Assembly (NCBI GenBank): GCA_003454665.1
Contig: DMKB01000231.1
Coordinates: 1-11,444, forward strand
Origin: Nitrospiraceae bacterium
Lineage (GTDB): Bacteria; Nitrospirota; UBA9217
Length of the DNA stretch: 11,444 nucleotides
Direction: 5' to 3'
A program made the position numbers and the translations under genes. Shown piece by piece: positions 1 to 7,759 of this stretch. Position 1 is the first letter of the stretch. Every line of letters starts with the position of its first letter. The notes under the pieces are model-generated. The model had not been told where the DNA came from and did no database searches. It saw only the letters and a program-made list of their open reading frames with translations.

Positions 1-1
1 G

Positions 2-2704
2 GAGCCGAAGCAGAAGACCCGCCTCGTGCTCGTAGATGCCATGGACGGGGCTAACGGCATGGCCTCACCGATGCCGTATAGCCGGATGATCATCTTCCTG
101 ACGCACCCCCTCGGCGGTCCCGGTCCCCTTAGCCGGTATGATGATTGGCTGCGCCTCGTGATCACCCACGAGTACGCCCATGTCCTCCACCTCGACATGG
201 TTGCCGGCATACCGAAAACCCTCCAGAGCATCTTCGGCAGAATGTACTTCCCGAACCTGTTCCAGCCGAAGTGGATGATCGAGGGCCTGGCTACGTACGA
301 GGAGACCGAGCAGACTTCCGGCGGCCGGGGCCGCTCAGCGGCAGCGGAGATGGTCCTGCGCATGGCGGCCGTCGAAGGGCCGTTCCCGAGGCTCGACCAG
401 GCGACCACCTTTCCCGACTCCTGGCCTGCAGGTCAGACCCCCTACCTCTTCGGCCAATCCTTCACCCGTTACATCGCGGACCGGTACGGCAGAGAGAAGC
501 TTGCCGAGATCAGCGTTGCCTACAGCGGAAGGGGGGTCCCCTTCCTCGTCACGTCTACGGGCGAGCGGGTCTTGCGCAAGAATTATAAGCACCTCTGGCA
601 CGAGTGGCAGACCAGCCTCAGGAATCATTATAGGAAAGAAATGGACAAAATCAGCACAGAGCGCGTGACCGCGTCCACGCCCCGCACCAAGCGCGGTTTT
701 TACAATATTTACCCGGCATTTTCCCGGGACGGGTCCCGCATTGCCTACTCGGTCTCGAACGGCGATGAGTTTCCGGGGATTTATGTCATGAACGCTGACG
801 GCAGTGGAGAGCGAAAGGTCGTCGAGAATGTCTTTTCCCTCGGCTCATCGGGCGCGAGCGTGGCGTGGGGCCCGGACAACGAACGGCTTTATTATACCAA
901 GCTCGAAATTCGCAGGAACTCCAGTTATTATAACGACATCTATTATTACGACCTCGCAAAGAAAAGGGAGGTGCGGCTCACCAAGGGGCTGCGGGCCCGC
1001 GATCCCTATCCGTCTCCCGATGGGAAGCGCCTCGTCTTCGTAGTCAACAAGATGGGCATGACGCGGCTGGCCGTTCTCGATGTTCCGCGGACGGGAAGAC
1101 GGGCGATCCAGGAAGATGGCATCACGTATCTCAGCGGGGAGAGTCCGAACCAGTACGGAACGCCGCGGTTCAGCCCCGACGGCTCACGCATCGCGGTAAG
1201 CCTCTGGAAGCCCGGCGGCGTTGTTTCCCTCCAGGTCCTTGATAGGCAGGGCAACAAGCGAGCCGAACTCTTCGCGGACCGCTCCTACGACGACGCCCCG
1301 GCCTGGAGCCCCGACGGGAAGTACCTCTATTTTTCCTCGGACAGGACAGGGGTATTCAACCTCTACGCCTATGAGCTGGCAACGAAGAAGCTGTTCCAGG
1401 TGACGAACGTGACGGGCGGCGCCTTCACCCCCTCACCCTCGCCGGACGGGAAGACCCTTGCCTTTTCATCGTACGGCGCCAGGGGATACGACATCCACAC
1501 CATTGCCGCAAATCCTGCTGCATGGAAATCGGCGAAGCCGTATCGGGACCCTTATCCCGCGGCGCGCTATGAAGAAAAAGCGATAGAAACCTCAATGCGG
1601 CCCTACAGCCCGCTCTCGACGATCTATCCGCGCTTCTGGATCCCCTGGTTCGGCTACAGTCATGACAGCGGTTTTATGGTCGGCGGTATAACTTTCAACC
1701 AGGACGCGGTCCAGCGCCATACGTACTACCTCACCGGGCTGTACGGGCCGAAGGACGGCCGCGTCTGGTACGGATTTGATTATTTCTACGACGGCCTGTT
1801 CCCGACGCTCCGCCTCCATGCCTCGGACATCGATAACATACACAGCAACCTTCTTGAGAACGCGGTACAGGACACGAAAAATTACGAAGAGAAGCAGAAG
1901 ACCCTCAGCGGCTCAATCATCGTGCCGCTGCTCAGGACGTCGCGGCAGCATTTTCTCACCCTCGGGTACCGGTGGCGGGAGCTCGAGCAACTGACGGACA
2001 CGACGGGGTATTCTATTGTGATTGATACAGTAAGTTATCCACCGGCAGAGGGCATTCTTGCTTCAGGATGGGTGTCCTATCTCTTCAACAGCGCGCGGCG
2101 CTACAGTTTTTCGATCAGCCCGGAACAGGGGCGGACCATCCAGCTCGGCTACGAGCGCCTCGATACTTCCCTCGGCAGCGACTTCGATCTGCATAAATAC
2201 ACGGCTGACTGGATCGAGTACATCGGCCTGCCCGGCGACCATCACGTACTTCAGGTGCGGGCCTTCGTCGGCACGTCGAGCGGTGACTTGATCCCGCAGC
2301 GCACGTTTCAGCTCGGGGGCGACAGCCTCGGTGATATGACGGTCTCCATCGACCAGCAGACCGTCCATCTCCGCGGCTATCCGGTGAACGAATTCCGGGG
2401 CTCGCGGATAGCCCTCGGCAGCCTTGAGTACCGGTTCCCGATCATGAACATCGAGCGCGGGTGGAACACCAAGCCCCTCTTTTTCCGGAGGCTCCACGGC
2501 GCACTGTTTGTCGAGGCGGGAAATGCCTGGGACGGCGACTTTGACCGCTCTGCCCTCAAGTGGAGCGTCGGTGCCGAGGCGCGCCTCGATATGGAGTTCG
2601 CCTACTACGTGCCGATCACCCTCCGCCTTGTCATCGCCGCGGGGCTGGACGAAGAAGGCGAGACCATCCCGTACATTGGGTTCTGGATGCCGGTGCTCTT
2701 TTAA
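2..2704 (+). CDS. Outer-membrane protein: HExxH peptidase-like domain + PD40 propeller + BamA-like barrel (5' partial)
   Basis: The frame is open from base 2 with no stop, so the start and any signal peptide lie upstream; the first in-window start-like codon (GTG at 26) is not a convincing start. Numbering residues from that GTG: HEYAH at 48-52 is a zinc-binding HExxH motif, and WMIEGLATYEE at 83-93 supplies the downstream Glu (E86) typical of peptidase-MA-like gluzincins. Residues about 229-500 hold six PD40/TolB-like repeats, seen as F/WSPDG-type signatures near 231, 280, 329, 382, 427 and 471. Residues about 540-892 look like an Omp85/BamA-type β-barrel: LGGDSLGDM, an LRGYP motif, FVEAGNAWDG, and a terminal Phe as usual for barrel insertion. 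Inference: an outer-membrane-anchored metalloprotease or a secretion/assembly factor. The catalytic residues look intact; the substrate is unknown. The domain calls are firm, the function is not. Confidence 0.85.
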   Translation, partial: EPKQKTRLVLVDAMDGANGMASPMPYSRMIIFLTHPLGGPGPLSRYDDWLRLVITHEYAHVLHLDMVAGIPKTLQSIFGRMYFPNLFQPKWMIEGLATYEETEQTSGGRGRSAAAEMVLRMAAVEGPFPRLDQATTFPDSWPAGQTPYLFGQSFTRYIADRYGREKLAEISVAYSGRGVPFLVTSTGERVLRKNYKHLWHEWQTSLRNHYRKEMDKISTERVTASTPRTKRGFYNIYPAFSRDGSRIAYSVSNGDEFPGIYVMNADGSGERKVVENVFSLGSSGASVAWGPDNERLYYTKLEIRRNSSYYNDIYYYDLAKKREVRLTKGLRARDPYPSPDGKRLVFVVNKMGMTRLAVLDVPRTGRRAIQEDGITYLSGESPNQYGTPRFSPDGSRIAVSLWKPGGVVSLQVLDRQGNKRAELFADRSYDDAPAWSPDGKYLYFSSDRTGVFNLYAYELATKKLFQVTNVTGGAFTPSPSPDGKTLAFSSYGARGYDIHTIAANPAAWKSAKPYRDPYPAARYEEKAIETSMRPYSPLSTIYPRFWIPWFGYSHDSGFMVGGITFNQDAVQRHTYYLTGLYGPKDGRVWYGFDYFYDGLFPTLRLHASDIDNIHSNLLENAVQDTKNYEEKQKTLSGSIIVPLLRTSRQHFLTLGYRWRELEQLTDTTGYSIVIDTVSYPPAEGILASGWVSYLFNSARRYSFSISPEQGRTIQLGYERLDTSLGSDFDLHKYTADWIEYIGLPGDHHVLQVRAFVGTSSGDLIPQRTFQLGGDSLGDMTVSIDQQTVHLRGYPVNEFRGSRIALGSLEYRFPIMNIERGWNTKPLFFRRLHGALFVEAGNAWDGDFDRSALKWSVGAEARLDMEFAYYVPITLRLVIAAGLDEEGETIPYIGFWMPVLF

Positions 2705-2718
2705 CAACGCTTCCGCTG

Positions 2719-2739
2719 CCTTGATTTCAGGGGTTTTTT
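2719..2739 (+). terminator. Candidate intrinsic terminator after the barrel-protein gene
   Basis: A 5-bp stem (CCTTG / CAGGG, including one T-G wobble) with an ATTT loop is followed by one G and six T residues, 15 nt after the TAA stop. The short, partly wobble-paired stem makes it a weak terminator, but position and T-run fit. Confidence 0.45.
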
Positions 2740-2790
2740 GTGTTAAGTTTTTGTCGTATCTGCGGAAAATATCCGGGCACAGCTTTCCAA

Positions 2791-2811
2791 TCCCGCCAAG
2801 GCGGGACTAGG
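2791..2811. repeat. REP-like palindromic element, copy 1
   Basis: TCCCGCC-AA-GGCGGGA is a perfect 7-bp inverted repeat (effectively 6 bp closed by a CAAG loop), followed by CTAGG. No T-run follows, so it is not a simple terminator. It matches the element at 8651-8671 at 16 of 21 positions, including the trailing ACTA. Confidence 0.6.
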
Positions 2812-2816
2812 CGACA

Positions 2817-2886
2817 CGGAAAAAGCGGATTGAAAATTTATTTTCACTGTTTCTCAAAATCTCGATCCTTTTATCCTCTTTTTCCG
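2817..2886. repeat. 9-bp inverted repeat around an AT-rich segment
   Basis: CGGAAAAAG (2817-2825) is the perfect reverse complement of CTTTTTCCG (2878-2886), separated by 52 nt. Inside lies a smaller inverted repeat, GAAAA-TTTA-TTTTC (2832-2845). The octamer TATCTGCG occurs directly repeated at 2757-2764 and 2891-2898, flanking the structure. It could be a decayed small mobile or extragenic repeat. No gene is seen here, and no convincing promoter for the next gene could be assigned in the AT-rich stretch 2890-2920. Confidence 0.4.
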
Positions 2887-2933
2887 CGTTTATCTGCGTC
2901 CAAAATATATTTAGATTCTCCTGATGTGTGGTA

Positions 2934-2940
2934 GGGGAGG
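2934..2940 (+). promoter_or_regulatory. Ribosome binding site of the SDR gene
   Basis: GGGGAGG lies 6 nt before the ATG at 2947. This fixes the start, which also places the Rossmann motif at the very N-terminus as expected for the family. Confidence 0.8.
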
Positions 2941-2946
2941 TGGTCC

Positions 2947-3840
2947 ATGATACTTATCACAGGCGCAACGGGATTCGTCGGCGGGCACCTTATGCAGGGC
3001 CTCAAAAAGAGCGGCGTTCCCCTGCGGGCGATCGTACGGGACCCGGACAAGGCCCGGGCGCTCAAAGACCTCGGCGTCGAGGTCATGCCCGGCGACATCG
3101 CGGACATCTCCTCTCTCGAATACGCATGCAACGGCGTTGAACGCGTTGTTCATCTCGTCGGCATTATCCAGGAGGCCCCGGGCGTGACCTTCGAAGGCAT
3201 CCACGTCGACGGCACGCGTAATCTCTTGAGCGCCGCAAAAAAAGCAAACGTGGGCCATTTCGTGTACCAGAGCGCCCTCGGTACCCGGCCCGGCGCCAAG
3301 AGCCAGTACCACAAGACCAAGTGGGAGGCTGAGGAGCTTGTTCGTGCCAGCGGCATTGCTTACACCATCCTGCGGCCTTCGCTTATCTACGGACCGGGAG
3401 ACCAGTTCACCATGCGGCTGTCCGAAATGCTGAAGCTCTCTCCGGTCGTGCCGGTCATCGGGACGGGCAAGTCCAAGGTACAGCCGATCTATATCGACGA
3501 CGTGGTGCGGTGCATCAAGAAGGCCGTTACCGGGAACGCCTTTGTGAACGAGATCTACGAGATCGGCGGCCCTGATCAGCTTACGTACGAAGAGGTCACG
3601 GCAGCCATAGCCGAGACCATGGAGATCAAGCGGCCGAAGGTGCATATCCCTCTCTTGTTCATGAAACCGGCGGCAAAAGTGCTCGAGAAAGTACTGCCGA
3701 AACCGCCGGTAACCACCGACCAGCTCATCATGCTCCAGGAAAACAACGTCTGCAGCCCCAAAGACATCCGCGAGGCCTTCGGCGTCAAGCCCATATCATT
3801 CCGCGAAGGATTAAGCAGGTATATCGGGAAAAAGCAATAG
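2947..3840 (+). CDS. NAD(P)-binding atypical SDR, NDUFA9-like epimerase/dehydrogenase family
   Basis: This 297-residue protein has a Rossmann fold beginning at residue 2: TGATGFVG (5-12) is the glycine-rich nucleotide-binding motif, and AIVRDPDKA (28-36) follows as the second strand-turn, where a basic residue suggests NADP(H). The active-site-like motif Y121-x3-K125 lies in QYHKTKWEAE. The downstream ILRPSLIYGPGD (141-152) is typical of the complex-I NDUFA9-like atypical SDR group (SDR_a5). These proteins bind NAD(P)H; their substrates are mostly unknown, and bacterial members are usually annotated as NAD-dependent epimerase/dehydratase or sugar-nucleotide epimerase. The length is normal for the family. 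It sits alone between a repeat-rich gap and the 59-bp gap before the next small gene, so no pathway can be read from context. Confidence 0.85.
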   Translation: MILITGATGFVGGHLMQGLKKSGVPLRAIVRDPDKARALKDLGVEVMPGDIADISSLEYACNGVERVVHLVGIIQEAPGVTFEGIHVDGTRNLLSAAKKANVGHFVYQSALGTRPGAKSQYHKTKWEAEELVRASGIAYTILRPSLIYGPGDQFTMRLSEMLKLSPVVPVIGTGKSKVQPIYIDDVVRCIKKAVTGNAFVNEIYEIGGPDQLTYEEVTAAIAETMEIKRPKVHIPLLFMKPAAKVLEKVLPKPPVTTDQLIMLQENNVCSPKDIREAFGVKPISFREGLSRYIGKKQ

Positions 3841-3899
3841 GCCCATGACTGTCAGGTTATATATTTTACGCAAAGAAGATCCGGCTCAAAGGATGACGT

Positions 3900-4211
3900 A
3901 TGATGAAGCACCATGTCTCCATGGGACTCCATGATGCAGCGCTCCAATTCAAGTTCACCCCAAAAAAAGCATTCTTCATCCTCGTCGCGAATACGCTCAT
4001 TGCCCTCTTTATCTTCCTGGACCACACCGGGAACAGGTTTCTCGAGAACTTTATCATTTCTCAGTGCATCGGGACCTCCATCGCCCTCGCCGTCTTCTCG
4101 ATCGTCCATGTCATAAGGACCCGCAGCTGTTCCTTTCGGCATGACGGTTGGGACAGACCGCAGAAGACGAGGTTTGAACATGCTGCTGAGGTTATTGGAA
4201 GGCTAACATGA
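3900..4211 (+). CDS. Small two-helix membrane protein, possible remnant of a LytS-type sensor kinase
   Basis: The ATG at 3900 has AAAGGA at 3888-3893 with a 6-nt spacer, so translation is plausible. Of 103 residues, two hydrophobic segments are visible at about 24-41 (AFFILVANTLIALFIFL) and 49-72 (ENFIISQCIGTSIALAVFSIVHVI). The second, with its ISQCIG core, resembles from memory the N-terminal membrane region of LytS/YehU-type sensor histidine kinases. The remaining residues (about 73-103) are polar and basic, with no His-kinase H-box or ATP-binding domain. The TGA overlaps the next start as ATGA, suggesting translational coupling to the Lnt-like gene. It may be a truncated kinase whose 3' part was replaced, or a real small partner protein. 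It may also not be expressed. Confidence 0.5.
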   Translation: MMKHHVSMGLHDAALQFKFTPKKAFFILVANTLIALFIFLDHTGNRFLENFIISQCIGTSIALAVFSIVHVIRTRSCSFRHDGWDRPQKTRFEHAAEVIGRLT

Positions 4212-5731
4212 CAGATACATCTTCATACTCGACGAAGAAGCCTCATTTCCCGCCCGTTCTCTGGCTTGCGATTGCCGCTGTGCTGCTCCTTTTCTCGAAC
4301 GGAAATTGGGTGATCCCCATCGCCGCCTGGCTGAGTCCGGTTTTTCTCCTTCGGTTCGTCAGACGCCAGAAACTTCTCCGGGGAATCCTTCCTGCCTTGT
4401 TCGTGCTTGCCGTCACGGGTTTTTTTGCCTGGCATGGCATGGTACCGGTTCCGGGCATCGGGTACTTGATCTTCATCATGGCCATGTCATTGCTCATGAT
4501 CCTGCCCTACCTGATGGACAGGGCCATAGCCCACCGGTACACGCGTTTTTCGTCAACCCTTGTCTTTCCCCTCGGCTGGACAACGATGGAGTATGTCAAT
4601 TCTTTGCTGAACCCCTTCGGCACCTGGGGTGCGGCAGCGTATACGCAATTTGGCAATGGAGCGCTCGTGCAGATCGTTTCAATGACCGGTCTGTGGGGAC
4701 TGACCTTTCTGATCGCCTGGTTCGGCTCCGTGGTCAACTGGGCCTGGGAGAAAGAGTTTACCTGGTCACGCATCCGGTATGGGGCCGGGGCGTATGCTGG
4801 TATACTGGCCCTGGCACTGCTGTTCGGTGGAGCGCGGCTGGCCTTGTTCCCGCCGTCGGCAAATACCGTTCGCGTGGCGGCTATTGTACAGGTAGAAAAA
4901 CTCGCTTCCCTCGTGAAATCCGAAATCGTGATGAGTCCGTTCCGCGGGAAGGCTGTCCAGAAATCTGAAATAGCATTGCTGCGAAGGGAGTTTGGAACGC
5001 TGAACAACGATCTGCTTCGACGGACAGATCGTGAAGCCCTTGCTGGAGCCAGGATTATTTTCTGGGGTGAAGGGAACGCCCTGGTGATGAAGCAGGACGA
5101 ACAGCGACTCATCGAAAGGGGACGCGCCCTGGCCCGTCGTCAGGGAATTTACCTCGGGATGGCACTCGTGGTTTTGGACTTCGGCAATAAACCGCTTTAC
5201 GAAAATAAAGTCGTCTTGATCGGGCCGGGAGGCGAAATCGCCTGGGACTATGTGAAGTCCCGACCAGTACCAGGAACGGGCGTGAATAACACTCTTCGCG
5301 GCGACGGTCGCATTAAATACATCGACACGCCCTATGGGCGGCTGGCTGTTGCGATCTGTTTTGACATGGACTTTCCCGGCCTGATTCGGCAGGCCGGTAT
5401 GGCCAACGTTGATCTGCTGTTCGCTCCCTCAGCTGACTGGCCGGAAGTGGCTGTCCATCACATGAGGATGGCGACATTTCGGGCCATTGAGAACGGGTTT
5501 TCCCTGGTCCGCCCGGCTTACAACGGCATCACGGTTGCCGCGGACTACCAGGGGCGGGTGCTTGCGCAAACGGACTATTTTGCATCAAAAGACCGCGTAA
5601 TGGTCGCCCAGGTGCCGATGAAAGGCGTTCCGACTGTATACGCTCGCATCGGCGACCTCTTCGCATGGTTGTGTGTTGCCGGCTGCATCATACTTCCTGG
5701 ATGGATAGTGGGCCGACGGAGGGCGGAATGA
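4208..5731 (+). CDS. Lnt-like membrane carbon-nitrogen hydrolase (apolipoprotein N-acyltransferase family)
   Basis: The 507-residue protein has about seven N-terminal membrane segments (roughly 16-31, 34-51, 60-79, 83-104, 116-130, 153-180, 193-213), a nitrilase-fold domain (about 220-475) and a C-terminal helix (484-501): the Lnt architecture and length. The nitrilase triad can be read as E288 (IIFWGEGN), K350 (DYVKSRPVPG) and C384 (VAICFDMDFP). RAIENGFSLVRPAYNGIT (425-442) and YARIGD (478-483) also match Lnt. E. coli Lnt acylates the N-terminal Cys of lipoproteins in the inner membrane. Differences here: the active-site cysteine is followed by Phe-Asp where E. coli has Tyr-Glu, and the FGE motif carrying the essential E343 is replaced by PGT. 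It may therefore be a divergent Lnt or a paralogue with another acyl substrate. GGAAGG (4197-4202) serves the ATG at 4208. Confidence 0.8.
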   Translation: MTDTSSYSTKKPHFPPVLWLAIAAVLLLFSNGNWVIPIAAWLSPVFLLRFVRRQKLLRGILPALFVLAVTGFFAWHGMVPVPGIGYLIFIMAMSLLMILPYLMDRAIAHRYTRFSSTLVFPLGWTTMEYVNSLLNPFGTWGAAAYTQFGNGALVQIVSMTGLWGLTFLIAWFGSVVNWAWEKEFTWSRIRYGAGAYAGILALALLFGGARLALFPPSANTVRVAAIVQVEKLASLVKSEIVMSPFRGKAVQKSEIALLRREFGTLNNDLLRRTDREALAGARIIFWGEGNALVMKQDEQRLIERGRALARRQGIYLGMALVVLDFGNKPLYENKVVLIGPGGEIAWDYVKSRPVPGTGVNNTLRGDGRIKYIDTPYGRLAVAICFDMDFPGLIRQAGMANVDLLFAPSADWPEVAVHHMRMATFRAIENGFSLVRPAYNGITVAADYQGRVLAQTDYFASKDRVMVAQVPMKGVPTVYARIGDLFAWLCVAGCIILPGWIVGRRRAE

Positions 5732-5797
5732 TTTTTCAGTTGCTAATAGGGAGGGTTATAGGCTAACGTATCAGGCTTTCGGGATAGTGTCTTAGAT

Positions 5798-7723
5798 TTA
5801 TTCACGCTTTGTTCTCTTCTCCAACTCCTTCTTCACCGTCGGGAACGAGTCAAGATTTGTATGGGGCAGGAACATTGCCGAGAGGTACTCGTCCATGAAG
5901 TCCCGGGAGACCGAGAGCTCGATATAGGTCATCTTCTTCGCGATGTCCTCTGCCTCGTGCCGGAGCTTGTCGCAGAGAAGGGAAAAATAGGCCCCCATGA
6001 TCGACGTGTTCCCGAGGAACTGGAACTTTTCGGCGGGCAGATCAGGCAGCATGCCGATGGTGATGGCCCGTTCCACGTCGATATACCTACCGAACCCGCC
6101 GGCGATGTATAGCTTGTCGATATCCGCGAAGGTCATGCCCATCTGGCTGAGGAGCGTGGCGAAGCCGGCGTAGATCGCCGCTTTTGCCCTGATCAGGTTG
6201 TCCAGGTCCACTTCGGTGAGCACGATCTCCTTCTTGACGGCGCTCTCCACCCGCCAGGCGAGTACGTATTCCAGACCCGTTTCACCCTTTCGTATACGCT
6301 TCGAACCGATCTCTTCCCGGATCTTCCCCTTCTGGTCGATGACCCCGGTGAGATACATCTCGGCAAGGGTGTCGATCATGCCGGAGCCGCAGATGCCGAC
6401 GGGTTTTACGTCGCCGATCACCTGATAGTTGCACTCGAAGGTCCTGGGATCGATCTCCACCTCCTCGATGGCCCCTTCCATGGCCCGCATGCCGAACTTG
6501 ATGCCACTTCCTTCGAATGCCGGGCCCGCGGAGCACGCCGCGGTCACGAGCCAGTCCTTGTTGCCCAGGACGATCTCGCCGTTCGTGCCGATGTCGATGA
6601 AGAGGGAATTCTTTTCGCTCCTGTGAATCTGTGAGACGAGCACGCCGGCCGTGATGTCGCCGCCCACGTAACTGGCAACGTTCGGCATGGAGTAGAGCAG
6701 GGCCTGCGGGTCGGCCTTCAGCCCGAGACTTTTCCCCCGGACGAGGGGGAAGAACGTGGCAGCAGGAATGTAGGGTTCCTCGCGGAGGTGCTGGGGGTCG
6801 ATGCCGTAGAACAAGTGGGCCATCGTGGTGTTTCCCGCGGCGACAATGTAGTCGATCATGTCCGGCGAGATATTGCTCTTTGCCGCGAGTTCAATGAGCA
6901 TGGCGTTTACGTTCTCGACGATGAGACCCTGAAGCTCCTGAAGGCCGTTCATTTCCGTGGCGTAGACGATGCGCGTGATCACATCGTCGCCGCACTTTAC
7001 CTGGGTGTTGTATGTCGATGCCGTATTGATGATGTTGCCCGTCGTCATATCCACGAGGTAGACCACGACCGTGGTGGTCCCGATATCAACGGCCGCTCCG
7101 TATCGCGCGCGGCTGGCGTCGCCGGGATAGATGTTGAGCACTTCGAGGACTTCGCCGACCTGAACGAGAGAGACCGTGCACTTCCAGTCCTGCTCACGGA
7201 GCACGAGTGGAAGCTTCTTGAGCACCAGGTAGTTGAGGTGCAGGTGGGAGGCGTCGAACCCCTTTTCGTCGAGGGCCCGCCGGACCCGTTCGTAGTCCGA
7301 GATGTTGTCGTCGAGCGTGGGCGGCGTTACCTCGAGATACACGCGGCGAATACGGGATTCCAGGCAGCCGCCGGCCGTTTCCATGAGATGGAAGAGCGCG
7401 TCGGTTTTCGCGCCCGTGGCGATCTTGTGCTTTGCCTGCATGCGCGACTCCGGCGGTATCTCCACGGTCACGTCGCTCCTGGCACCGGTATGACAGGCGA
7501 GCACGTATCCTCGCTTTACTTCTTCATCACTCAGGAATGCACGGGATTTGCCGCTGTCCGTCTCCCCCTTCTTGATGATGACCTTGCACTTGCCGCAGTT
7601 TCCCTTGCCGCCGCAGGACGAGAGCACATAGGCGCCGGCTGCCTTTGCGGCCTTGTACAGGGTCGTGTCCTGGTCCATCTCAATACTTACGTTGTCGGGA
7701 GTAAAGGTAACGGAGTGTTTCAT
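5798..7723 (-). CDS. RACo-type corrinoid activation protein: 2Fe-2S ferredoxin + ASKHA ATPase (DUF4445)
   Basis: The 641-residue protein starts with a ferredoxin domain whose ligands are C37-x5-C43-x2-C46 and C78 (SCGGKGNCGKC, then ACHTG). A linker follows, then an ASKHA ATPase: GAAVDIGTTT (209-218), IDIGTNGE (376-383) and AGGFGRYIDVERA (541-553) are phosphate- and adenosine-binding signatures. Known RACo proteins use ATP to drive reduction of inactive Co(II) corrinoid proteins back to Co(I) in methyltransferase pathways. No corrinoid protein or methyltransferase gene is in the window, so the partner is unknown. Start choice: an upstream in-frame TTG at 7759 overlaps the upstream gene's stop (TTGA), but that TTG forms part of a -35 box and adds 12 residues (TRILHPVIVSP) before the expected first ferredoxin strand. 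ATG at 7723 fits the family N-terminus. No Shine-Dalgarno precedes it, consistent with a leaderless message. Confidence 0.9.
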   Translation of the reverse strand: MKHSVTFTPDNVSIEMDQDTTLYKAAKAAGAYVLSSCGGKGNCGKCKVIIKKGETDSGKSRAFLSDEEVKRGYVLACHTGARSDVTVEIPPESRMQAKHKIATGAKTDALFHLMETAGGCLESRIRRVYLEVTPPTLDDNISDYERVRRALDEKGFDASHLHLNYLVLKKLPLVLREQDWKCTVSLVQVGEVLEVLNIYPGDASRARYGAAVDIGTTTVVVYLVDMTTGNIINTASTYNTQVKCGDDVITRIVYATEMNGLQELQGLIVENVNAMLIELAAKSNISPDMIDYIVAAGNTTMAHLFYGIDPQHLREEPYIPAATFFPLVRGKSLGLKADPQALLYSMPNVASYVGGDITAGVLVSQIHRSEKNSLFIDIGTNGEIVLGNKDWLVTAACSAGPAFEGSGIKFGMRAMEGAIEEVEIDPRTFECNYQVIGDVKPVGICGSGMIDTLAEMYLTGVIDQKGKIREEIGSKRIRKGETGLEYVLAWRVESAVKKEIVLTEVDLDNLIRAKAAIYAGFATLLSQMGMTFADIDKLYIAGGFGRYIDVERAITIGMLPDLPAEKFQFLGNTSIMGAYFSLLCDKLRHEAEDIAKKMTYIELSVSRDFMDEYLSAMFLPHTNLDSFPTVKKELEKRTKRE

Positions 7724-7730
7724 GGGGGAA

Positions 7731-7759
7731 ACTATAACAGGGTGGAGAATACGCGTCAA
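7731..7759 (-). promoter_or_regulatory. Sigma70-type promoter for the RACo gene, predicted leaderless
   Basis: On the - strand, TTGACG (7759-7754) and TATAGT (7736-7731) are separated by exactly 17 bp, and TG one base before the hexamer gives an extended -10. The A of the RACo ATG (7723) lies 8 nt past the -10 box, so transcription is predicted to begin at or within 1-2 nt of the start codon. The -35 box contains the TGA stop of the upstream DUF3109-like gene. Confidence 0.7.

Noticed and set aside
2063..2707. A 214-codon frame opposite the barrel-protein C-terminus
   Set aside because: Shadow frame: the + strand frame continues the barrel to its terminal Phe, while the antisense product resembles nothing known.
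2911..3645. A 244-codon frame opposite the SDR gene
   Set aside because: Antisense to a gene with complete Rossmann and YxxxK motifs and a strong ribosome site; no independent support.
3857..3866. TATATATT as a -10 box for the small membrane gene
   Set aside because: No acceptable -35 lies 16-18 bp upstream, so it cannot be supported as a promoter.
5732..5797. Bidirectional terminator between the convergent Lnt-like and RACo genes
   Set aside because: I looked for one because the genes converge, but found no stable stem with a T-run; only short GCTAA direct repeats are present.
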